A DNA stretch of 64,000 bases from Ktedonobacter racemifer DSM 44963 (GTDB lineage Bacteria; Chloroflexota; Ktedonobacteria; Ktedonobacterales; Ktedonobacteraceae): contig NZ_ADVG01000002.1 of the NCBI RefSeq assembly GCF_000178855.1, forward strand, positions 930,001-994,000, in the 5' to 3' direction. The first letter of the stretch is position 1. Each line of letters begins with the position of its first letter. Below, in pieces: positions 44,804-52,168 of this stretch. The position numbers and the translations under genes are program-made. The notes beneath the pieces are model-generated. The model had not been told where the DNA came from and did not search any database. It saw only the letters and a program-made list of their open reading frames with translations.

Positions 44804-45334
44804 ATGCCCGAAATGCCCGATCAATATTATTATGATGATGAGCAGCAGCAGCAGAAGGACCCCATTCTCGGGCAGGGACATGGCCTCTCCGATCAGGAGG
44901 GGGAGATGATTACACGCATGATCCGCGAGGAACAACATACACGCCGCCAGCTCCATATCCCTGAGCAGGACCTGGCCGAGGAGGCCACGACGAAGATGCG
45001 GCCTGAGGTGGCGCGCGTGGTCGCGGTCAGCAAGGTGCGCCAGGTGCTCGGCATGTTTAACCGCGATTTCCTCTATGGGCAGGGGCGCTTCGATGAGTAT
45101 AAGGATGGCCTGATCCTCAAGTGGGGCGATGGCTACTCACGCAAGCATATCTGGATCACCGTGGAGGCCAACAACCTGGTAATGGAAACCAGCCACTTTA
45201 AGAAGTGTGACAAGTCCTATTGCACGGGGACGCATCACGTGCTCACGCCCGACCTCTACACCAATATCGACGTCATCAACCAGGAGCTGGGAGATTGCTT
45301 CCGCCGCCCGGTCTACGAGCGCTCGGAAGACTAG
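44804..45334 (+). CDS. Conserved-looking protein of unknown function
   Basis: 176 aa, good ribosome site (AAGGAGATAATTT). A Tyr/Asp/Gln-rich N-terminus (YYYDDEQQQQ) is followed by a helical part (~30-85) and a C-terminal alpha/beta part (~90-176) with KKCDKSYCTGTHH, a possible metal or redox cysteine pair. No family recognised. The gene is followed 14 bp later by a pseudo-receiver, probably in one operon. Confidence 0.7.
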   Translation: MPEMPDQYYYDDEQQQQKDPILGQGHGLSDQEGEMITRMIREEQHTRRQLHIPEQDLAEEATTKMRPEVARVVAVSKVRQVLGMFNRDFLYGQGRFDEYKDGLILKWGDGYSRKHIWITVEANNLVMETSHFKKCDKSYCTGTHHVLTPDLYTNIDVINQELGDCFRRPVYERSED

Positions 45335-45348
45335 ATAAGAGGCGAGCC

Positions 45349-45720
45349 GTGACGATACGCGTTCTGGCACTTGAGAAGGATCTCTTCTTCTCGGTCAAAA
45401 TTCAAGACACGCTGCGCCACCATGAGATGGAGGCCAGCATTGCGCGCACCCTGGCAGCCTTTGAGGAGCGCCTGGATGCCAGCGGCGAGGAACGAGCCAG
45501 CCTGGCCATCGTCAACATCTCCATCCGAGGCGTCGACTGGGAGGCAGCCATCCGTGCGGCCCGCGAGCGCGGCTACCCCGTGCTCGCCTTTGGCTCACAT
45601 ATGGACCTCGACGCACGCGCCAAGGCTCTGCAAACCGGTGCCCAGCGCGTCGTCGCCAACTCCAAATTCGCCACCGACATGCCCGGCATCATCCACCGCA
45701 TGCTAGAGCAACCCGAGTAA
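45349..45720 (+). CDS. Receiver-like protein lacking the phospho-acceptor Asp
   Basis: 123 aa from the GTG at 45349 (AGAGGCGAG upstream). The fold follows CheY: strand 1 IRVLALEKD, strand 3 SLAIVNIS, strand 4 PVLAFGSH, and Lys in VANSK. The acceptor position has Asn (VNIS) and the acidic pair is reduced to a single Glu-Lys-Asp. It is probably a phosphorylation-independent pseudo-receiver, likely cotranscribed with the upstream unknown gene. Confidence 0.7.
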   Translation: MTIRVLALEKDLFFSVKIQDTLRHHEMEASIARTLAAFEERLDASGEERASLAIVNISIRGVDWEAAIRAARERGYPVLAFGSHMDLDARAKALQTGAQRVVANSKFATDMPGIIHRMLEQPE

Positions 45721-45729
45721 TGGGAGAAC

Positions 45730-45784
45730 AAAAAAAGTGATGTGGGTGGGCTGCCTTCGGCAGCCCACCCACATCACTTTTTTT
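45730..45784. terminator. 26-bp palindrome with A and T tracts: two-way terminator
   Basis: A 26-bp perfect stem with loop TTC whose outer bases are A7 on one side and T7 on the other. It lies between the convergent pseudo-receiver and ErpA-like genes. This is a textbook bidirectional intrinsic terminator. Confidence 0.9.
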
Positions 45785-45792
45785 ACTATTTT

Positions 45793-46194
45793 CTAGTGAC
45801 CGCAACCACAGCTGCGGGCCTCGCCACCGCCGTCAGCGGTTTTGAAGGAATGGCCACAGCCACAGGAAGAGACGGCATTGGGGTTATTGACGGTGAAGCC
45901 AGCACCCATCAAGCTATCAACATAGTCTACTTCGCTACCATTGATATAACTAATGCTCATCTCGTCGACGAAGACTTTGATGCCACTCATGTTGATCACG
46001 GTGTCACCTTCCTGCTCCTCGTCGAGGGTCATGCCATACTGGAGGCCAGAACAACCGCCGCCAGCGACGAAGATGCGCAGACCGAGACCAGGATCGTTCT
46101 CCTGCTGCAACAGTTCGTTAACCTTCACAGCTGCGGTCGGGGTCATGGTAATGACCTGAATCTCTGTCGCTGTTTGCTGGTTCTGCTCAATCAT
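45793..46194 (-). CDS. erpA: ErpA/IscA-type iron-sulfur carrier with extra CGCGH tail
   Basis: 133 aa from the ATG at 46194 (AGAGGTG upstream); an in-frame GTG lies 9 bp earlier. A-type carrier motifs: C48 in GGGCSG and C111/C113 in SSCGCGHSF, which together hold the cluster. Unusually, the protein continues ~15 residues and ends with a second SCGCGH (C129/C131). It probably delivers Fe-S clusters to apoproteins. No other isc/suf gene is nearby. Confidence 0.88.
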   Translation of the reverse strand: MIEQNQQTATEIQVITMTPTAAVKVNELLQQENDPGLGLRIFVAGGGCSGLQYGMTLDEEQEGDTVINMSGIKVFVDEMSISYINGSEVDYVDSLMGAGFTVNNPNAVSSCGCGHSFKTADGGGEARSCGCGH

Positions 46195-46393
46195 GTATTT
46201 CACCTCTCATAGGGGCCATACAGCCCCAGGCAATCCATATTAATAGACTAAAATGTGTTTTTCTGGCTTCGTTTGTGCGTATTATATCCTACACAAAATG
46301 AAGCGTCAAGATAACTGTACAAGCCCTGAAAGACCTGTAGGTGGTGTGATGCGGTAGTCCACTTGCGTACGCGGCTACTGTAATACACCATTC

Positions 46394-48028
46394 CTATAAA
46401 CCAAAACGCTGCTGTACCCGGATCATATTCCCTAATAAGGACGGAATTTCTGGCTCGGCCCCAAAGAGCGGCTCCCCTCGTCCATCGCCACGTGCGGACA
46501 GGCGAATCATAGAGTTAGCCGCCGACCAGCCCTGGGCCATCAGGTGCGCGCCCAGCCCGCTAGTGATGGCTGTGGAGAACGAGGTTCCACACCAGTCGGC
46601 CCAGCCAATATCATTATGATCTCCATTGGGAAAGGTCGAGGCAATATACAGACCCCGTACGGCATCAGGGAAGGTGTTGCCATCCGCCACCCCATAACCA
46701 TCGCCGCCAAAGGTCGCGACCCCTGTATCCGCGGGGGCTACATTAGCAGCATTGGCAAATATCGATGCTTGCCCCTGGCTGTTAACGGATGAGACGCTCA
46801 GGACCGAGTCGTAACGCGCGGGTGCGCGCGGCGGGCGCGGAGCTGTATTCTGTTGCCGGGATGCCACCGAGTCATTTCCAGCGGCGGCGATAATGAGCGC
46901 GCCATGGGCGTGCAGACTCTCAAAGAGCAGGCGTAGCCCGGCCTCAACATGTTCCAGCAAGCGTGTGACACCGTAGAGCTGCGTCGTGGGCCACTGGCGC
47001 TGGTCTAGCCAGACATAGGGCAGGCGGCGCACGTCGGGCATAATCGTCAGGCTCAGGTTAATGACCAGGCGCCGGATCGAGCCCGCGACCATCTCTCGCC
47101 CCAGGTCGCAGAGGGCCGCGAAGAGCGGATAGAGATCACCACCGCCAAAGTCGTTGAGGATGCGGATCAGGCGTATACGGGCACGGGGCGCGACATCGCG
47201 GATCAGGCCCGCCACCGCCAGGCCATGATCTGCCATGTTATAGTAGCGCGCATCATTATAGTAATCGCGACCCGTGCGAACCTCATTCGTCAGCGGATAG
47301 CGGTCATACTCCACTGAGAACGCGCCATCTTCGTTGCGCAGGTCGGACGCCAGCTTTTGCAGCAGCCAGTTGCGACGAAACTCGGGCCGAGTCGCGGCGC
47401 TCATGATGCGATCGGGATGGGGTGCGCTATCTAGAATAGCCACCAGGACATCTTCGGCAGACCTGGTATCCAGCGGGATGTCGGGCTCCATAAGGCGCAT
47501 GCGCCAACCTATCAGGGCGTTGCTGGGCGCGGGGGCCTCTAGCTGGGGCGCGGGACGCGGCGGCAGCGCCGGTCCCCCTTCGCTAAAGAAGAACGGGGCC
47601 GCCGTCACCAGCCAGTTGGGCATGGCCGAAACGATCTGCAAGCCCTGCTGCGCCAGGAGGTCCAGGCGCGCTTGCAGGTAAGAGAGGACCATAGGCGTAG
47701 CATCCGCCACGCCCGGGTCCATATGGCGGGCGTGAAAGAAGATCGCGAGTAGTGGCTGCTTGCGGTGTAAGCCAAAAATAAATGAGCGACGACGCACTGG
47801 TGGCATCGTCGGACTCCCCTTCCACCTTCCCGCCGTACCATATGGCTCCAGTGCCAGTTGATATGGAGACAGAAACGTGTTGAGTCGAGTGCGGACCTGC
47901 TCTAACAAGGACTCCAGGGCCTCATCAGCAGGCAAGCGTGATAAACGCACCACAACGACCAGTTCACCAGGAATCCAATGGTAAAGCTCGTTGGGCGCGC
48001 CCATAACCTCCGAATAACTACGAGACAT
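46394..48028 (-). CDS. Subtilisin-like (S8) serine protease without a signal peptide
   Basis: 544 aa. Catalytic residues appear in S8 order: D200 (VAILDSAPHPD), H268 (ADHGLAVAG), N385 (AAAGND) and S483 (GTSFSTA). The first ~190 residues are a separate domain of unknown type. No signal peptide or membrane anchor is visible, so it may act in the cytoplasm or be exported unconventionally. There are no companion genes. Confidence 0.87.
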   Translation of the reverse strand: MSRSYSEVMGAPNELYHWIPGELVVVVRLSRLPADEALESLLEQVRTRLNTFLSPYQLALEPYGTAGRWKGSPTMPPVRRRSFIFGLHRKQPLLAIFFHARHMDPGVADATPMVLSYLQARLDLLAQQGLQIVSAMPNWLVTAAPFFFSEGGPALPPRPAPQLEAPAPSNALIGWRMRLMEPDIPLDTRSAEDVLVAILDSAPHPDRIMSAATRPEFRRNWLLQKLASDLRNEDGAFSVEYDRYPLTNEVRTGRDYYNDARYYNMADHGLAVAGLIRDVAPRARIRLIRILNDFGGGDLYPLFAALCDLGREMVAGSIRRLVINLSLTIMPDVRRLPYVWLDQRQWPTTQLYGVTRLLEHVEAGLRLLFESLHAHGALIIAAAGNDSVASRQQNTAPRPPRAPARYDSVLSVSSVNSQGQASIFANAANVAPADTGVATFGGDGYGVADGNTFPDAVRGLYIASTFPNGDHNDIGWADWCGTSFSTAITSGLGAHLMAQGWSAANSMIRLSARGDGRGEPLFGAEPEIPSLLGNMIRVQQRFGL

Positions 48029-48221
48029 GCGGGCATGCTCCCCCTCTAATGGTGTGGGCTTAGGACGTGTGTGCCCTCCGGGGCAAAATGTGCGTATGAG
48101 TGGATGTGCTGAACAAGCTTGTTAGCTATGCTAGAAATGAAGTGCATTCGTTAGCCTCAATTATAGCTGAAGCAGCACCAGGAAACAACGTTCTACAGCA
48201 CTTTCCTGCTACAATAAAGGG

Positions 48222-48305
48222 GGTAAGAGTGTGTCTATGGTTGTGGGCTGGCTCCGCCAGCCCACAACCATAGACACACTCTTACCTGGTGAGCCACGCA
48301 GTGGC
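48222..48305. repeat. REP-like element: 31-bp palindrome plus GCCAC-GCA-GTGGC hairpin
   Basis: A 31-bp perfect stem with loop TCC (48222-48286; arms start GGTAAGAGTGTG), followed by the trailing hairpin at 48293-48305. TnpB element copy 2 begins 3 bp later, so the element appears to have inserted at the edge of this repeat. Confidence 0.75.
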
Positions 48306-48307
48306 GA

Positions 48308-49801
48308 AAGGAGCATAAGAACAGCAATCGAAAATGTGCGCGACTCTGCTTAAAGGTGTGCTTGTTGTCCACATTTGGAGGCGTTGACAGAGAGACGCTA
48401 TCATGGTATGCTACACGCACTAGATAAGAAAAAGTGTTCTAAACCATGGTATCTGACGTTTCTCGCGAAAGAGGCGAAGTCCATCTTTCAGTGTGGTGTT
48501 GAAAGGGAAGGGGTCTTCATGCTCCTCTGCAAAAAGATCAAACTTGACCTCAGCGAGCAAGACGCGGCCACCCTTGAGTTCATGCAAGGAAAATGTAGAG
48601 GCCTCTACAATTGGTGGGTGATGAAACTGCGAGACGGAGAGAAGTGGCGCTTCAACGCATGCAAGAAAACGTTGGCCGAAAGTCGTGCCTACGATCCTGA
48701 ACTCAATCAGATCTATGGGAAGTTGCTTGCGGAAGTGTACTATCGCCTGGATGGGGCCATGCGAGCCTTCTTTCGTCGCGTCGCCAATGGGGAAACCCCA
48801 GGCTTTCCCCGCGTGCGCCCTCGCCATGGCTTCTTTACCCTCTGTTATCCGGCGATGTATCTCACGCTTGAGGGAGATACGCTCATGTTGCCCACAGGGG
48901 GCAAGGGCAAGCACAAACGCTTTCCTGCCATCCGTGCTCACCTCACCGAACTGCCTCCCGAAGGCTTTCGAGAGGTGGCTATTAGTCGCGATGGCAGAGG
49001 CAACTACTACGCCTCTTTCAGCTACCGACAGCCCGAGCAAGCCAAACGCGATGGCAACACCGTGGCTTTCGATCTGGGCATCAAGACGCTGGCAACTGGG
49101 GTCACGCAAGAGGGCCGAATCTATCACATCGGTGGGTTCAAAGGCTCGCGTTGGTACAACAAGCAGTTGGATCGGCTTCGCTCGAAACGCGGCAAGTGCA
49201 AGAAGAAGTCGCGTCGTTATCTTCATCTGAGCAAGGTGTACAAGCGCGTTTCGCAGAGGAAGCGCAACAAACAGCGCGATAGCCTGCACAAGGCATCGCA
49301 TCTCATCGCACGACGATTGGTTGAGAGAACTGTCGTCGTGGGCGATCTTTCTCAGCGGCAGATGGTCATGAAAGAGCATCAGGAGCGCAACAGGACGCTC
49401 AATCGGGCAGTCTATAACGACTGGGGCCTGTATGCCTTTGTCCAGATGCTCACCTACAAATGCCAGTTGTATGGGAAAGAGCTTGAGTTTCTAGATGAGC
49501 GCAACACGTCCAAGCAGTGTAGTGGTTGTGGCAATCTGCAAGACATGCCCCTGCGCAAAAGAACGTATCAGTGCGCGGAATGTGGACTCGTCATGGATCG
49601 AGATGAGAACAGTGCTCACAACATCTTGATGAGGTTCCTTGCCCGGCGAGGGCCATACACTCAGGCTCGTCCTGAGTGCGGTGTGCTGCAGGCGACCCAA
49701 AGCGGCGTAGAAGTCATGGGGACTTCCTGTGAGGGCCAAGTGCAGCAATTGAATCTATTCGCGTGTGGATAAGCACATTTGAGTAGATTTAGAAAGGCAG
49801 A
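48308..49801 (+). mobile_element. Solo TnpB element, copy 2 (intact)
   Basis: 1494 bp, closely matching copy 1 (30799-32953) apart from the intron. It holds one intact tnpB and no tnpA. The right end (AGTAGATTTAGAAAGGCAGA) lies 11 bp before the start of the M20 peptidase gene. Confidence 0.88.
48519..49772 (+). CDS. tnpB: TnpB nuclease, intact copy, with Gly at the RuvC-II Glu position
   Basis: 417 aa from the ATG at 48519 (GAAAGGGAAGGGG upstream); the frame is open further 5'. N-terminal helical region, RuvC-I (VAFDLGIKT, D185), RuvC-II reading VVVGDLS with Gly275 where most TnpBs have Glu, zinc ribbon CSGCG ... CAECG, and RuvC-III MDRDENSAHN (~360-368). The Gly may mean loss of cutting or use of a relocated acid, as reported for some TnpB lineages. 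Guide RNA would come from the 3' end of the element. Confidence 0.88.
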   Translation: MLLCKKIKLDLSEQDAATLEFMQGKCRGLYNWWVMKLRDGEKWRFNACKKTLAESRAYDPELNQIYGKLLAEVYYRLDGAMRAFFRRVANGETPGFPRVRPRHGFFTLCYPAMYLTLEGDTLMLPTGGKGKHKRFPAIRAHLTELPPEGFREVAISRDGRGNYYASFSYRQPEQAKRDGNTVAFDLGIKTLATGVTQEGRIYHIGGFKGSRWYNKQLDRLRSKRGKCKKKSRRYLHLSKVYKRVSQRKRNKQRDSLHKASHLIARRLVERTVVVGDLSQRQMVMKEHQERNRTLNRAVYNDWGLYAFVQMLTYKCQLYGKELEFLDERNTSKQCSGCGNLQDMPLRKRTYQCAECGLVMDRDENSAHNILMRFLARRGPYTQARPECGVLQATQSGVEVMGTSCEGQVQQLNLFACG

Positions 49802-49812
49802 GACATAAATAT

Positions 49813-50898
49813 ATGTACACAGAGCAATTGTATCAGACGCTGCGGGAGTTGATTCGCCTCCCGAGTACTTCGGGGCATGAGGAGCGGGTGCGCGAGTATC
49901 TTGCTGGTGTGCTTGCTAAACGGGGACTGGAGAGCACCGTTGACGCCCAGGGGAATTTGATCGCCTTCCTGCCGGGCGAGGGGCGCCCCCTCCTGCTTAA
50001 CGCGCATATGGACCGCGTGCCACCGGGCCTGGGGCATGAGCCTGTCCTGCGCAAGGGCGTGCTCTACAGCGATGGCACGACCAACCTGGGCGCCGACGAC
50101 TGCGCCGGGCTGACGGTCATCCTGGAGGTGCTACGGCGCACGCTGGAGCAAGGCCTGCCACACCCACCGCTGGTGCTGCTCTTCACCGTCATGGAGGAGA
50201 CCGGCCTGTGTGGGGCCTCGCGCTTCGATGCCAGCACCTGGCACATCGAAGAGGGACTGGTCTTTGACAATGCCTTTGAGGCGGGCGTGGTCGTCTCACA
50301 GGGCGCGGCCTACGAGGCCTTTGACGTCACCATCGAGGGGAAGACCGGGCATCCCGGTAAGGACCTGGCGCAGACCGTCAACGTCCTGAACATCTTCCGC
50401 GAGACGCCACTCACGCTGGGGGCGCTCAATGAAGATCAAACGCGCATCAATATCGGGCGCATCACAGCTGGCAGCGCGCGCAACGCCGTTCCATCCACAC
50501 TGACCCTTGAGGGAGAACTACGTAGCTTTGAGCCAGAGGAGGCCATTCGCCACTACAGGCAGGAGCTAGAGGAGGCATTCACTCGCACGGCTCAGCAAGC
50601 AGGCGGATCAGCACATATTAAGTTCAATACGCACTCGCGTGGCTATCGCATCGATCCCGGCGAACCTCTGCTCCAGGTCTATGGCGAAGCCCTGCGTGAG
50701 CGTGGAGTACAGCTTGAGCTACGTCCAACCTTCATTGGCAGCGACGCCAGCGGCTTCCGCGCCTCGGGCATTCGCGCCTTCACCGTCTCCACCGGCGTCG
50801 TCAACGAGCACTCCTTCGAAGAATATGTCGCGCTCGCCCCGCTGGAGCAACTCGTGCAGGACACCCTGCGCCTGCTCGCACTCTGGAAGAACAGATAA
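49813..50898 (+). CDS. M20-family metallopeptidase (PepT-like)
   Basis: 361 aa. Metal-binding signatures: His and Asp in NAHMDRV, bridging Asp in GADDCAG and catalytic Glu in VMEETGLCG. A dimerisation domain (~170-285) with GKTGHPGKD is present, and the final His lies in VNEHSFEE. It probably cleaves small peptides in the cytoplasm. The start lies 11 bp behind a TnpB element. The last codons (KNR-stop) are part of a 37-bp palindrome shared with the convergent gene. Confidence 0.88.
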   Translation: MYTEQLYQTLRELIRLPSTSGHEERVREYLAGVLAKRGLESTVDAQGNLIAFLPGEGRPLLLNAHMDRVPPGLGHEPVLRKGVLYSDGTTNLGADDCAGLTVILEVLRRTLEQGLPHPPLVLLFTVMEETGLCGASRFDASTWHIEEGLVFDNAFEAGVVVSQGAAYEAFDVTIEGKTGHPGKDLAQTVNVLNIFRETPLTLGALNEDQTRINIGRITAGSARNAVPSTLTLEGELRSFEPEEAIRHYRQELEEAFTRTAQQAGGSAHIKFNTHSRGYRIDPGEPLLQVYGEALRERGVQLELRPTFIGSDASGFRASGIRAFTVSTGVVNEHSFEEYVALAPLEQLVQDTLRLLALWKNR

Positions 50899-50961
50899 CA
50901 GAATGAGGTGCGTGCCGGGCGCTCGCGCCCGGCACGCACCTCATTCTGTTATCTGTTCTTC
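50886..50961. terminator. 37-bp perfect palindrome over both stop codons
   Basis: Arms 50886-50922 and 50925-50961 pair perfectly with a 2-nt loop. It includes the last four codons of the M20 gene and of the convergent membrane-protein gene, so both proteins end in KNR. Probably a two-way terminator. Confidence 0.75.
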
Positions 50962-51392
50962 TTCTCTTCTTTTCGACCATACATTTGCTTGGCGATCTCG
51001 ATACTGGCCCAGCTAAAGTAGGCGTTGGTGAAGAGTAGCACGGCACAGGCCGCGACGAAGCCCCAGCCCAGGCCAATTGTCGCGGCCTCGCTTACCCCGT
51101 TTGCCAGCGCAACGCCAAAGGCAATAAAGATAGGAATGACCGCGACGACCGAGATAATACCGAGCCACATACGCATAATGTTCATTTTAGAGATCTCTTC
51201 ACGCGCCTTGTCGTCTGCGCCGGACTCCTGGCGCATGCGCTTGATGATCATATCAGCGAACATCTCGTCGCCATCGACGTTGAGCTTCTGCTCTCTGTTC
51301 TGTCCAGGGCGGTACTCGTCATCGCCTCGGTAGCCTTCATAGCTGTCCTGCCAGGCCTTGCTCTGTCCTTCTTGCTCCTGCATATGAGACAT
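50949..51392 (-). CDS. Small membrane protein of unknown function
   Basis: 147 aa from the ATG at 51392 (AAGAGGAG upstream). The polar, Gln/Asp/Tyr-rich N-terminal half (~1-75) is followed by two membrane helices (~80-102 and ~110-130) and a Lys/Glu-rich tail. No family recognised. It diverges from the ECF sigma gene across a 26-bp palindrome. Confidence 0.65.
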   Translation of the reverse strand: MSHMQEQEGQSKAWQDSYEGYRGDDEYRPGQNREQKLNVDGDEMFADMIIKRMRQESGADDKAREEISKMNIMRMWLGIISVVAVIPIFIAFGVALANGVSEAATIGLGWGFVAACAVLLFTNAYFSWASIEIAKQMYGRKEEKKNR

Positions 51393-51470
51393 CACATTGC
51401 TCCTCTTTAGATACATTTACAAATAAATTTTATTCCATGTTTTATACGCAAAAACACGAAAATAGTTGGG

Positions 51471-51525
51471 GTTGTGTATGGTGTGCGGCGGTAGGCGAAG
51501 CCTACCGCCGCACACCATACACAAC
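51471..51525. repeat. 26-bp perfect palindrome in a divergent region
   Basis: A 26-bp stem with loop GAA between the divergent membrane-protein and sigma-factor genes, upstream of both. It is therefore not a simple 3'-end terminator. Confidence 0.7.
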
Positions 51526-51601
51526 TAAATGTAACATCTGCCTGGGGGCTACGACTGTGTGGGTGAGGCCTCTGGATGATATGTACGTACATTCAAAAAA
51601 A

Positions 51602-52156
51602 ATGGAATTTAAAAGAATGTTATTGAGATCGAGTCAAAAGATACATCCCAGATCGTCAAGCACGACGGAGTTATTTGAGCGCTATGCCCCGGCCGTCTTC
51701 ACCTTCTTAAAGAAACGTATTAACTCGCGGGAAGACGCCGAGGATATGCTGCTCGATATCTTTACAGCGGTGCTGGAGAACGAGCAGGTTCACGATTGGT
51801 CGGATGTTGAACAACGCCGCTGGATCTGGCGCGTGACGCGCAACAAGATGGTCGATGCCTACCGCAAGTCTGCCCGCACGGTGCAAATCCCCCTGGAGGA
51901 AGCCTTCGACGACCTATTTGCTAATGAGGCGCACGCGCCTGAGCAAACGACTTTACGTGGCGAGGAATACACGCAACTACGCGCGGCCATAGGCACGCTA
52001 CCGCCCTTACAGCAGCAAATCCTGACCCTGCGCTTTGTACACGAAATGCGTAGCGCGGACATCGCCAGGCAAGTAGGCAAAAGCGACGGAGCGGTACGTG
52101 TCCTGCTCTCGCGGGCGCTCAACGCGCTGCGCCGTGTCTGTAGTGAGAAGATCTAG
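51602..52156 (+). CDS. ECF-type sigma factor
   Basis: 184 aa from the ATG at 51602; starts at 51581 and 51617 are equally possible and none has a good ribosome site. Sigma region 2 (LFERYAPAVFTFLKKRINSRE, broken by DAEDMLLDIF) and region 4 (LPPLQQQILTLRFVHEMRSADIARQVGKSDGAVRVLLSRAL, in parts) are clear. The next gene starts 12 bp later and encodes a membrane protein with a soluble N-terminus, probably its anti-sigma factor. Confidence 0.87.
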   Translation: MEFKRMLLRSSQKIHPRSSSTTELFERYAPAVFTFLKKRINSREDAEDMLLDIFTAVLENEQVHDWSDVEQRRWIWRVTRNKMVDAYRKSARTVQIPLEEAFDDLFANEAHAPEQTTLRGEEYTQLRAAIGTLPPLQQQILTLRFVHEMRSADIARQVGKSDGAVRVLLSRALNALRRVCSEKI

Positions 52157-52168
52157 GGAGAGCAAACA

